Below are positions 45,081 through 52,901 of a DNA stretch of 64,000 nucleotides, piece after piece. Made by a program: the position numbers and the translations under genes. Under the pieces are notes generated by a model, which saw nothing but the letters and a program-made list of their open reading frames with translations, had not been told where the DNA came from and searched no databases. This DNA comes from Chitinophagaceae bacterium. GTDB taxonomy: Bacteria; Bacteroidota; Bacteroidia; Chitinophagales; Chitinophagaceae. The stretch covers positions 930,001-994,000 of the forward strand of contig JADKAJ010000002.1 of NCBI GenBank assembly GCA_016719165.1, in the 5' to 3' direction. How positions within the stretch are numbered: position 1 is the first letter of the stretch; the number at the start of each line of letters is the position of its first letter.

Positions 45081-45920
45081 TTACTTTTTTGGATATTGTC
45101 CAACAGCTTCAACTCCTTTGTCTGTGAATCTAAGAACTTCTGTGGTAATTGGATAGCCTGATTGTTTATATTCATCTGCCACTACGTCTCCAAGTCGTCC
45201 TGAAAAAAAGTCAAAGTCTTTTTCTGAAAAGATGTAGCAAAAGTCTCGTACTGGGATAACAGCGTAAAATGGAAAGCTAAAATCTTTCTTTACTTTTTCC
45301 CTCATAGTCGGGGCAAAAAGTAATGCAGGTTTTAATGTTTCATTGTCAACATTGATTATTCCAAGTTTACGGTTCTCGATTGTGTCAAACGAAAGGGTAG
45401 ATTTTGATAATAAATTGTCTGCGTTATAATTCGCCTGTATGTCCAAATCTTTTTCTGTTATGTTCCATTTTTCTAAATTGTCTTTCGATAGAAATATTTG
45501 ATTAGTGTCACTGCTCAACATATATACCTTGCTAAATTCATCAGTAATTTTTTTATGAATCATATTGTCAAAGTCTATGTCATTTGGGAAAAGTGAAATG
45601 AACACTTTGTCTTTACAATCTACCCAATTTTCAGGTATTTCAATTTGTTCAACTAATAAGGTCTCGACCAAGTTTGTAATATGAAATTTGTCCTTGTCTC
45701 TGCTAAAGTTTTTCCTGGTGTTTTCTAAACTTATTTTAAGTTTCCAATCACCTCGTGAAATATGAACTAAACCCAACTCGTCAACTGAGTCAATTTTCAT
45801 ACCTTTCTTTTCAATTTGTGTTTTGAATTCTTCAAATACAAAATCTTTGTCTTTGCTGTCTTTACAACCAAATAGTCCGAATAACATTGTAAGTATGATT
45901 ATAGTTTTGGAGTGTCTCAT
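45081..45920 (-). CDS. DUF1444-like lipoprotein (cassette gene)
   Basis: 279 residues, lipobox LFGLFGC (Cys19). The body, with LPNDIDFDNM-like segments and PFYAVIPVRDFCYIFSEKDFDFFSGRLGDVV, resembles DUF1444 proteins (distant call from memory). Function unknown. Only gene of its unit (45054-45935), ending about 20 bp from site C. Confidence 0.65.
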   Translation of the reverse strand: MRHSKTIIILTMLFGLFGCKDSKDKDFVFEEFKTQIEKKGMKIDSVDELGLVHISRGDWKLKISLENTRKNFSRDKDKFHITNLVETLLVEQIEIPENWVDCKDKVFISLFPNDIDFDNMIHKKITDEFSKVYMLSSDTNQIFLSKDNLEKWNITEKDLDIQANYNADNLLSKSTLSFDTIENRKLGIINVDNETLKPALLFAPTMREKVKKDFSFPFYAVIPVRDFCYIFSEKDFDFFSGRLGDVVADEYKQSGYPITTEVLRFTDKGVEAVGQYPKK

Positions 45921-45925
45921 AAAAT

Positions 45926-46127
45926 GGCAGGTAACGGGCGGGGCTTGCTGCAGGGCTGGAATTCATTGCTTGTCCGCCCGGAACCGCTGCTGATTAAAGA
46001 TATAAAAGTACAGGTTAACAAACAAAAGCCCAACAATGTACGTCCAGCCCAGATGAAGCACAACAGCGATAAAATGATCATTGCTCCAACGTCCAGCCAG
46101 CCTTGCAGCAAACCTGATGTTGTAGGC
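45926..46127 (-). repeat. attC-like site D
   Basis: 202 bp. Left core GGCAGGTAAC (complement of GTTACCTGCC at 45054), right core GTTGTAGGC. Arms GGCTTGCTGCAGGGCTGG and CCAGCCTTGCAGCAAACC. Much of the centre is nearly identical to site F. Confidence 0.78.
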
Positions 46128-46205
46128 TTGTGCCATCTACGCTATATTCTTCTAAATGGTCAGTTGCCCACCCAAAGAACTTTGAAATATTTGTAAAAGC
46201 TTTTG

Positions 46206-46472
46206 TCAAAATTGTGAAATTATAAAAACAAGAGGAACAAATAGTATAAGTTGTCCAACGGTAATTTGTTTATAAATATTTGCTTGTGCCACTTTTAAAA
46301 GCCACAAAACTATAGCGATTATTAAATTCAAGATTGTCAAGGCTGGATAAAACACCATAAAAATAATTGGAGATTTGTCAGAGTCGGTCTTGATTACGAA
46401 ATAAATGATTAGTCCAATAATTATTGCATTAAGTACAACAGCAATCGTCCTATGTAAATTATATGTTGTCAT
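46206..46472 (-). CDS. Small membrane protein, 88 residues
   Basis: Three hydrophobic helices (AVVLNAIIIGLIIYFVI; IIFMVFYPALTILNLIIAIVL; VGQLILFVPLVFIISQF) with short charged loops. No family recognised. Shares its unit (46119-46886) with another small membrane protein. Confidence 0.6.
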   Translation of the reverse strand: MTTYNLHRTIAVVLNAIIIGLIIYFVIKTDSDKSPIIFMVFYPALTILNLIIAIVLWLLKVAQANIYKQITVGQLILFVPLVFIISQF

Positions 46473-46513
46473 TGAAGCAAAGCAACTGGGTTTTGTGAGT
46501 AAGTTCCATTTAA

Positions 46514-46786
46514 TTAAGAGAAGAAGCCACCGTAAATAAGTAAGAGTGTGGCAATAATTGACACTACTAATCCAATTATGTTTGCTGTCGTCTTATTTTT
46601 AATTAAGTTACAAATTACAATATCGCCTACAAAAAGCAAAACCCCAAATCCAAATAGTCCAACCATTCCAACTACACCCCAACCTTCACCTTCCGACAGT
46701 TGGTCATAGTTATAAATGGTATATCCAACGCAACTAATCAGAAAAATTATTGAATATATTTTGAGTATTGAAGTTTTTAATTTCAT
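46514..46786 (-). CDS. Small membrane protein, 90 residues
   Basis: ATG 46786 (MKLKTSILKIYSIIFLISC) is chosen over the longer frame, which runs into site E. Three helices (IYSIIFLISCVGYTIY; GVVGMVGLFGFGVLLFVGDIVI; IIGLVVSIIATLLLIYGG). Unknown function. Lies 41 bp upstream of its partner; first gene of the unit. Confidence 0.6.
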   Translation of the reverse strand: MKLKTSILKIYSIIFLISCVGYTIYNYDQLSEGEGWGVVGMVGLFGFGVLLFVGDIVICNLIKNKTTANIIGLVVSIIATLLLIYGGFFS

Positions 46787-46877
46787 CGTTTGTTGTGCTG
46801 AGCTTGTCGCAGTAAAATTGCAGTCTAAATAATAATCTTGTCTGACTGTTATGAGCCGAAAGGTGTCAAACGGCATA

Positions 46878-47078
46878 GCCTACAACGTTGAAGCATTTGC
46901 GATGGCATGGCAATAGCGAACTGTCAGCCGTAACAAATGCTAAATTGAAAAACTAATATTGAAGTTAAGGACTAATGACCAACAGCGTAATGTTTGCCGG
47001 AACTAAAGCTGAATATTGATTTGCAGCCGATTGCTCCAATGTCTAGCCATGCTATTGCAAATGCACTTGTTGTAAGCC
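46878..47078 (-). repeat. attC-like site E
   Basis: 201 bp. Left core GCCTACAAC (complement of GTTGTAGGC at 46119), right core GTTGTAAGCC. Arms GCATTTGCGATGGCATGGC and GCCATGCTATTGCAAATGC. The gene at 47052-47603 ends inside it. Confidence 0.75.
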
Positions 47079-47603
47079 GTTCTTTGTCTTCAGAATTTGC
47101 TCGACCCATTTGTCTGCTTTGTCAACAACAAACTTCTCAGTCAAATTATCAGTTATGTGAACGGCAATTCCGTTGTTGATTAGTCCAAGGGTTTTATATT
47201 GGTCAACTGACGCAATGTCTAAAAGTGAAATTGATAATTCGTGATTTTGAACGTTTAGATTGTGCGATTTGAATAGAAGTCTTTTGTCTGTAATACATAA
47301 AGAACCGCCAACACCTTCAGCTCCTTTGAAATGATTTGCGGGTGTCTGAAAAATGGCGACTTCTCCGGTGTCAAGGTTAAAATGTGTCGATTTAGTGAAA
47401 ATGCTGCTAACAAAAAACTTGTCAGTTAGCCAGCCAAATAAAAGTCCTGAAACAAGTCCGGCGATTACTGCTGCAATTACTGATTTTGCTATTTCTGCAG
47501 TGCTTTCTTCTTCACCTGTCACCCAAGCGATGATTGTTTTAAAGAGGAAAACGAAAGTCATTCCAAGTCCAAAATACAGTCCTGATTTTACTTTATTACT
47601 CAT
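47052..47603 (-). CDS. Membrane protein with GRAM-like domain (cassette gene)
   Basis: 183 residues. Two N-terminal helices (GLYFGLGMTFVFLFKTIIAWV; IAAVIAGLVSGLLFGWL), then a beta domain with GSLCITDKRLLFKSHNLN, the pattern of GRAM/PH-like lipid-binding folds. The last dozen codons (GLQQVHLQ) are written by site E itself, so the site supplies the C-terminus and the stop. Confidence 0.7.
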   Translation of the reverse strand: MSNKVKSGLYFGLGMTFVFLFKTIIAWVTGEEESTAEIAKSVIAAVIAGLVSGLLFGWLTDKFFVSSIFTKSTHFNLDTGEVAIFQTPANHFKGAEGVGGSLCITDKRLLFKSHNLNVQNHELSISLLDIASVDQYKTLGLINNGIAVHITDNLTEKFVVDKADKWVEQILKTKNGLQQVHLQ

Positions 47604-47635
47604 GTCATTTGAAGTTCAAGGGGTGTAAGTCGAAT

Positions 47636-47839
47636 GGCTTACAACGGGCAGGGCTTGCTGCAGGGCTGGAATTCATTGCTGGTCCTGCCCGGAACCGCTG
47701 CTGAATAAAGATATAAAAGTACAGGTTAACAAACAAAAGCCCAGCGATGTACGTCCAGCCCAGATGAAGCACAACAGCGATAAAATGACCATTGCTCCAA
47801 TGTCCAGCCAGCCTTGGAGCAAACCCAATGTTAGTGGCA
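47636..47839 (-). repeat. attC-like site F
   Basis: 204 bp. Left core GGCTTACAAC (complement of GTTGTAAGCC at 47069), right core GTTAGTGGCA. Arms GGCTTGCTGCAGGGCTGG and CCAGCCTTGGAGCAAACC. Closely similar to site D over most of its length. Confidence 0.78.
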
Positions 47840-48575
47840 GTTTTTCTTCGTCCGGATAATGTCATACAGCAAGTTTAGCTCATTGATGTCGGTCTCAGCC
47901 AAATTGCTTGCTTCAATGATTAATAGTTCAATAGTGTCTGCGAAATTCTGTTTTACCTTTTCAGTGTCAAGCCAAGTTCGTAAGATGTCTGCCAGTTCTT
48001 TGTCACCAAACGCACTGCAAAGTTTTGTCTTGTTGTATTGGTCAAAACCGTGAAAGTGCAAGTCACGAAAAATGCAAAGCACTTTCTTTTGTTTTTTCGC
48101 TTTCCCAAATTGTCAGTAAGTTGCCAACATTAAAACCTGCTTTCCAAAGCATTATCAAAATAGTATCAATTCTGTCGTTAAATGAGGGTAAGGGATAAAT
48201 GGAAAGACAATGTTTGAAATATTCAATAGTGAACTGATTAAGCAAGTCCAACTCTTGTTTTGTCCATTCTGTCTTGTCAAACGGTATGAGCCTTGAAAAA
48301 GACAATTCAGCGGAGTGTGTCGGAAATTGAAACTGAGCAATTAAGTCCAAATACCTTGGAAGAAAATGCTTTACTTCTTCAATCGTTGTCTTGTTTGGTT
48401 TAGCACCGTCATTGTAGTCAGCCAAGAGGTCTTTTGGAATTTGTCTCACGGGTAAGCTGGCTAATTTAGCTTCATCTTCGGGTTTCATACAACAGTCGGT
48501 GCAAATGTCCAACGGTTTTTTCGGATTATATTTTGCAAAAAGTCCGTATGATTTGTCAATTATTTCTGTCAGCAT
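47831..48575 (-). pseudogene. Hypothetical protein A, copy 1, frameshifted
   Basis: Near-identical to the intact 247-residue copy at 49408-50151, but a run of five A in place of four near 48070 (coding strand T) shifts the frame after about 169 codons, leaving pieces 48063-48575 and 47831-48082. Residues before the shift include DICTDCCMKPEDEAKL. Either truncated or, if the extra base is an error, intact. Belongs to cassette copy 1 (47830-49224), followed by site F. Confidence 0.75.
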
Positions 48576-48579
48576 GGTT

Positions 48580-49170
48580 TTATTTGATATTTTTCACTGG
48601 CACTCCTTTGTCAATGTAGTAACTTTTCAATTGCTTAAACTTAATGTTACACCAATTTCCAAGATTTATTTTAGCTGAACTTTTTAAATAGCCTGACCAG
48701 TCAAAGCAAAAAAAAGCATACCCAATAATTTTATCGTCATTTCCCAAAAAGTATATGCCGTTTAAAGGAAGCGTCATTCCATTTTCGTCTGACAAGCCTT
48801 TTGAAGAATAATTAAATAAAATATTTGTCAACCCGTCAATGTCGGCTTTTGACAAGGAATGTTTCATAATAATTTTTGCGGTGTCAAACTTGAATTGTAA
48901 TGTGTCAATTATAAAGCCATTTTGTGGTAAAGGTTTTTCGTCTCCCCAGTAATAAATTGTGTCTTTGCTGTATTTCTTTGGTGCGTCATATGAAAATATG
49001 ACAATTTCTTTCGCAATATTAAAAGGAAATATTTTTAGTCTTTGTGAAGCTGTTAAATTGCTGTCCTTTTTGCAATTATTGTATTGAGATTTACTATTTT
49101 TTTCTGATTTGATTTGCCCCAAAGCTGATAAGCAAATTCCAAATGTGGTTAGAAGGAAGAGAGACTTCAT
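48580..49170 (-). CDS. Hypothetical exported protein B, copy 1 (intact copy)
   Basis: ATG 49170 gives 196 residues: signal peptide MKSLFLLTTFGICLSALGQ, then a domain with NIAKEIVIFSYDAPKKYSKD and LPLNGIYFLGNDDKIIGYAFF. An upstream in-frame ATG at 49209 is possible. No family recognised. Precedes gene A (4 bp gap) in the same unit. The duplicate at 50156-50724 is broken. Confidence 0.7.
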   Translation of the reverse strand: MKSLFLLTTFGICLSALGQIKSEKNSKSQYNNCKKDSNLTASQRLKIFPFNIAKEIVIFSYDAPKKYSKDTIYYWGDEKPLPQNGFIIDTLQFKFDTAKIIMKHSLSKADIDGLTNILFNYSSKGLSDENGMTLPLNGIYFLGNDDKIIGYAFFCFDWSGYLKSSAKINLGNWCNIKFKQLKSYYIDKGVPVKNIK

Positions 49171-49214
49171 AAAAATTTCTTTGAAGATGCTCGATTTGAG
49201 AGTTTCCATAAAAT

Positions 49215-49416
49215 TGCCAATAACGGGCAGGTATTGCTGCAGGTGGGATATTTTATAACGTCCAGCCCGGAACCGCTGCCCAATTGAAAATATAAAGTTG
49301 AAGTTAACAACAAAAAGCCAAATTGAAACTCGTCTGCCCGAACAAAAGTACAGCGATGCAAACAGCCGAAGTTTCAACGTCCAGCCCCACTTGCAGCAAT
49401 ACCAATGTTAGTGGCA
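49215..49416 (-). repeat. attC-like site G
   Basis: 202 bp. Left core TGCCAATAAC (one mismatch to the complement of GTTAGTGGCA at 47830), right core GTTAGTGGCA again. Arms GGTATTGCTGCAGGTGGG and CCCACTTGCAGCAATACC are a perfect pair apart from one bulge. Body differs from site F although the cassettes they follow are duplicates. Confidence 0.75.
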
Positions 49417-50151
49417 GTTTTTCTTCGTCCGGATAATGTCATGCAGCAAGTTTAGCTCATTGATGTCGGTGTCAGCCAAATTGCTTGCTTCAATGATTAA
49501 TAGTTCAATAGTGTCTGCGAAATTCTGCTTTACCTTTTCAGTGTCAAGCCAAGTTCGTAAGATGTCTGCCAGTTCTTTGTCACCAAACGTACTGCAAAGT
49601 TTTGTCTTGTTGTATTGGTCAAAACCGTGAAAGTGCAAGTCACGAAAATGCAAAGCACTTTCTTTTGTTTTTTCGCTTTCCCAAATTGTCAGTAAGTTGC
49701 CAACATTAAAACCTGCTTTCCAAAGCATTATCAAAATAGTATCAATTCTGTCGTTAAATGAGGGTAAGGGATAAATGGAAAGACAATGTTTGAAATAGTC
49801 AATAGTGAACTGATTAAGCAAGTCCAACTCTTGTTTTGTCCATTCTGTCTTGTCAAACGGTATGAGCCTTGAAAAAGACAATTCAGCGGAGTGTGTCGGA
49901 AATTGAAACTGAGCAATTAAGTCCAAATACCTTGGAAGAAAATGCTTTACTTCTTCAATCGTTGTCTTGTTTGGTTTAGCACCGTCATTGTAGTCAGCCA
50001 AGAGGTCTTTTGGAATTTGTCTCACGGGTAAGCTGGCTAATTTAGCTTCATCTTCGGGTTTCATACAACAGTCGGTGCAAATGTCCAACGGTTTTTTCGG
50101 ATTATATTTTGCAAAAAGTCCGTATGATTTGTCAATTATTTCTGTCAGCAT
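49408..50151 (-). CDS. Hypothetical protein A, copy 2 (intact copy)
   Basis: 247 residues, soluble, with an N-terminal Cys cluster (DICTDCCMKPE) and HFRDLHFHGFDQYNKTK near 190. No family recognised. Its stop codon TAA is formed by the TTA of the site core GTTAGTGGC at 49407. Second gene of cassette copy 2, preceded by the broken copy of gene B. Confidence 0.72.
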   Translation of the reverse strand: MLTEIIDKSYGLFAKYNPKKPLDICTDCCMKPEDEAKLASLPVRQIPKDLLADYNDGAKPNKTTIEEVKHFLPRYLDLIAQFQFPTHSAELSFSRLIPFDKTEWTKQELDLLNQFTIDYFKHCLSIYPLPSFNDRIDTILIMLWKAGFNVGNLLTIWESEKTKESALHFRDLHFHGFDQYNKTKLCSTFGDKELADILRTWLDTEKVKQNFADTIELLIIEASNLADTDINELNLLHDIIRTKKNCH

Positions 50152-50155
50152 GGTT

Positions 50156-50724
50156 TTATTTGATATTTTTCACTGGCACTCCTTTGTCAATGTAGTAACT
50201 TTTCAATTGCTTAAACTTAATGTTACACCAATTTCTTTTTAAATAGCCTGACCAGTCAAAGCAAAAAAAAGCATACCCAATAATTTTATCGTCATTTCCC
50301 AAAAAGTATATGCCGTTTAAAGGAAGCGTCATTCCATTTTCGTCTGACAAGCCTTTTGAAGAATAATTAAATAAAATATTTGTCAACCCGTCAATGTCGG
50401 CTTTTGACAAGGAATGTTTCATAATAATTTTGCGGTGTCAAACTTGAATTGTAATGTGTCAATTATAAAGCCATTTTGTGGTAAAGGTTTTTCGTCTCCC
50501 CAGTAATAAATTGTGTCTTTGCTGTATTTCTTTGGTGCGTCATATGAAAATATGACAATTTCTTTCGCAATATTAAAAGGAAATATTTTTAGTCTTTGTG
50601 AAGCTGTTAAATTGCTGTCCTTTTTGCAATTATTGTATTGAGATTTACTATTTTTTTCCGATTTGATTTGCCCCAAAGCTGATAAGCAAATTCCAAATGT
50701 GGTTAGAAGGAAGAGAGACTTCAT
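50156..50724 (-). pseudogene. Hypothetical protein B, copy 2, broken
   Basis: Compared with 48580-49170 this copy lost one T from a five-T run near 50427 (pieces 50419-50724 and 50156-50422) and has an in-frame deletion of about 21 bp (GYLKSSAKINLGNWC becomes GYLKRNWC). Signal peptide intact. With copy 1 of gene A also broken, each cassette copy keeps one working gene. Confidence 0.75.
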
Positions 50725-50768
50725 AAAAATTTCTTTGAAGATGCTCAATTTGAGAGTTTCCATAAAAT

Positions 50769-50967
50769 TGCCACTAACGTCCAGAGCTTGGCGATGTGGC
50801 GATTCCGTGTTACGTCAGCTTGGATATGTTGCTGAGTAAAGATATGAAGATCAAAATATATTCTATAGCTGGGCTTTGTTCGTCAGATTGATATGTCGCT
50901 GAGTAATGTTATATCGATCAGGATTTATTCGTAAAGCCGCCATATCGCCAAACTCCATGTTAGCAAC
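50769..50967 (-). repeat. attC-like site H
   Basis: 199 bp. Left core TGCCACTAAC (perfect complement of GTTAGTGGCA at 49407), right core GTTAGCAAC. Arms AGCTTGGCGATGTGGCG and CGCCATATCGCCAAACT pair. Confidence 0.75.
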
Positions 50968-51122
50968 TAGGCGCATGAAACGTCGTATTGAAATCATTTC
51001 GATAAAGAAGGGTATTCTCAATTTTCGGAAATCTTCAACTTTGAGCACCCGACGTTACGTGCCTGGATCACGACAAGAAAATGTCAAACTGTAAAGACTA
51101 TTGCGAGGCGTTTGTTGCTAAC
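50959..51122 (-). other. Small cassette with at most one short ORF
   Basis: GTTAGCAAC (50959-50967) and GTTGCTAAC (51114-51122) enclose 164 bp. The only minus-strand frame of note starts with GTG at 51048 and runs 61 codons through the core into site H (VLKVEDFRKLRIPFF...), ending at 50863. A plus-strand frame of similar size exists too. Neither looks like a known protein. Confidence 0.45.
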
Positions 51123-51300
51123 GGCCAGGTATTGCCGATGGTGGGGAATTTTATATTCGTCCGCCTGGAATCGCTGCCTGGCTTTTTGATAAAGTTAAAT
51201 ATTAAGAACTAAAGCTGGGCTTTATTCGTCAAGCCCCTTACCTCAGTACAACAGAATTACTACTGCTGATTATTTCAATGTCAAGCCCCACTATTGGCAA
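51114..51300 (-). repeat. attC-like site I, left part (interrupted by IS)
   Basis: 187 bp with left core GTTGCTAAC and arm GGTATTGCCGATGGTGGG; ends CCCACTATTGGCAA at 51300. The missing end TACCAATGTTAGCTGC lies at 52871-52886, beyond the IS. Rejoined, the site is 203 bp, the standard length. Confidence 0.75.
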
Positions 51301-51399
51301 GCCCCTATGGAATATAAAAAAGGCGTTTAGAGAAGAGTAGTCATCAAAATAAATTTGAGCTACAGAATAGAATTGTAAACTATTAAAACTCTAAACGCC

Positions 51400-52507
51400 A
51401 TGACTAAAGTTACAGCAAGATTTGAAAATCAGAAAGTGTATGTTGGTTTAGATGTACACAAACGCAGCTGGAATGCTGCCATTTATCTGAATGATCAATT
51501 CATCCGCAACATTCATCAGCCACCACAACCGCAGGCATTACATCATTACCTGACCCACACTTATCCTGGGGCAAGGTATAGTTGTGCGTATGAGTGTGGC
51601 AAGTTTGGTTACTGGATACAACGGGAGTTCGATCAGTTGGGTATAGAATGTTTGGTAGTGAATCCTGCAGATATACCCAGTACGCATAAGGATGAAGTGT
51701 ATAAAACAGACAGTCGTGATGCCAGGGGGATAGGCGAAGCGTTAAGCAAGGGTCAACTGCGTGGAGTGTACATTCCGTACGAAGAACAGGAAGCAGATCG
51801 TCATTTGGTAAGGCAGCGTAAAAAGATATGGAGAGACCTGGTACGTTGTAAGAACCGGATCAAAGGGTTTTAGATTATAAAGGAATAGAAGTACCCCGCA
51901 GTATGATAATGCCAACTGGAGCCGGAACTTCATTACCTGGTTGAGTAAGTTGGAGTTTGCACACAGTAGCAACCGTGTTACGCTGGATTATCAGCTGACA
52001 GAAATGGAACTGTTAAGAAAAGAGTTGTTAAGTATCAGTAACGCTATCCGAAAACTGATGCGGAGTAAAAAGTATAACAGGTTATATTATTTATTACGAA
52101 GCGTAACAGGAATCGGCCCGTTAACAGCCGCTTCGTTGCTGACTGAGATTGGTGATATGCACCGGTTCAAAAATTTTTACCACCTCAATAGTTTTATCGG
52201 TTTACTGCCGATGGAGCACAGCAGTGGGGAACGGGAGCTGAAAGGCAGAATAACCGTAAGAAAACACCGGCAATTAAGAAGTGACCTGGTAGAGTGTGCC
52301 TGGACGGCGAAACGAACCGATCCGGCCCTGGCACTTTATTACAGTGAACAGATAAAAAGAGGTAAGAACGGGAAAGCAGCGATTGTGAAAGTGGCCCGGA
52401 AATTACTGAGTCGGATACGGTATGTATGGGTAAGTGGGGGAGCCTTATCAGCCAGCGGTGGTAAAATAAAAAGAGAACAACAATATAAAGAATCATTCAT
52501 TACCTGA
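51400..52507 (+). pseudogene. IS110-family transposase, frameshifted
   Basis: N-terminal DEDD RuvC-like domain (VGLDVHKRSWNAAI; YECGKFGYW; TDSRDARGIGEAL) in 51400-51873 and the C-terminal Transposase_20 domain (SVTGIGPLTAASLLTEIGD; GLLPMEHSSGERE) in 51941-52507. The reading frame breaks at GGGTTTTAG (about 51868) and again near 51900; adding one T at each place restores an unbroken protein of about 367 residues. Either inactivated or mis-sequenced. Confidence 0.88.
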
Positions 52508-52870
52508 ATGTTTAAATAACAGCAACCGGACTACAAAACATGGGTTGTCATCGTGAAATAATCAAACAGCGAATCCTTGACATTGCGCAAGACTGTAGCG
52601 GGTTGTTTATAATTATTTATTTAATCACAGGGACTTGTAGTCTGCCCCAGGCGGGATCTACTCATAGGATGCTGGTAATGGATAATATCAGTCTGCGATA
52701 GCAGGAGAAAAACTCTTGTGTAATTGCGGAGAGTAAAATAATTTTGATATGGACAAAAACATCTGGCGAAGGCAGGAGGTAAGTGAAAAATCAAACCTCA
52801 TTTATCTCTTGCTTTCAAAAGAAAATAATAGATTTACCATACAATCTCTCTAAGGCCTATATACATAGGA
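52508..52870 (+). ncRNA. 3' non-coding end of the IS, likely bridge-RNA region
   Basis: About 360 bp without an ORF between the transposase stop and the right end. In IS1111-type elements this end encodes the structured bridge RNA that pairs with target and donor. Local inverted segments (for example GACTTGTAGTCTGCCCCAGG region) fit a folded RNA, but I did not derive the loops. Inferred from position. Confidence 0.4.
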
Positions 52871-52886
52871 TACCAATGTTAGCTGC
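52871..52886 (-). repeat. attC-like site I, right part
   Basis: TACCAATGTTAGCTGC, the end of site I displaced by the IS. Its core GTTAGCTGC (52878-52886) is the exact complement of GCAGCTAAC at 54897-54905. Confidence 0.7.
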
Positions 52887-52901
52887 ATAGTCATCGTCTC
52901 G

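Larger units (their letters stand above)
51301..52870 (+). mobile_element. IS110-family (IS1111-like) insertion sequence in site I
   Basis: 1,570 bp between the two parts of site I. Left end begins GCCCCTATGGAATATA; the right end, reversed, reads TCCTATGTATATA, giving subterminal inverted repeats as in the IS1111 group. The 5' non-coding end is about 100 bp and the 3' end about 360 bp, the IS1111 layout. No target duplication needed to rejoin the site. IS1111-group members are known to target attC sites of integrons. Confidence 0.82.

Noticed and set aside
45917..47865. ORFs running through the sites (for example 45917-46111 and 47605-47865 on the minus strand)
   Set aside because: They are readings of the palindromic sites themselves, similar only because sites D and F are alike.
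50906..51094. Plus-strand 62-residue ORF across site H and the small cassette
   Set aside because: Opposite to the array polarity and mostly site sequence; no protein features.
51868..51943. Programmed frameshifting in the IS transposase
   Set aside because: IS110-family transposases are single-ORF proteins, and two separate shifts would be needed; decay or error is simpler.
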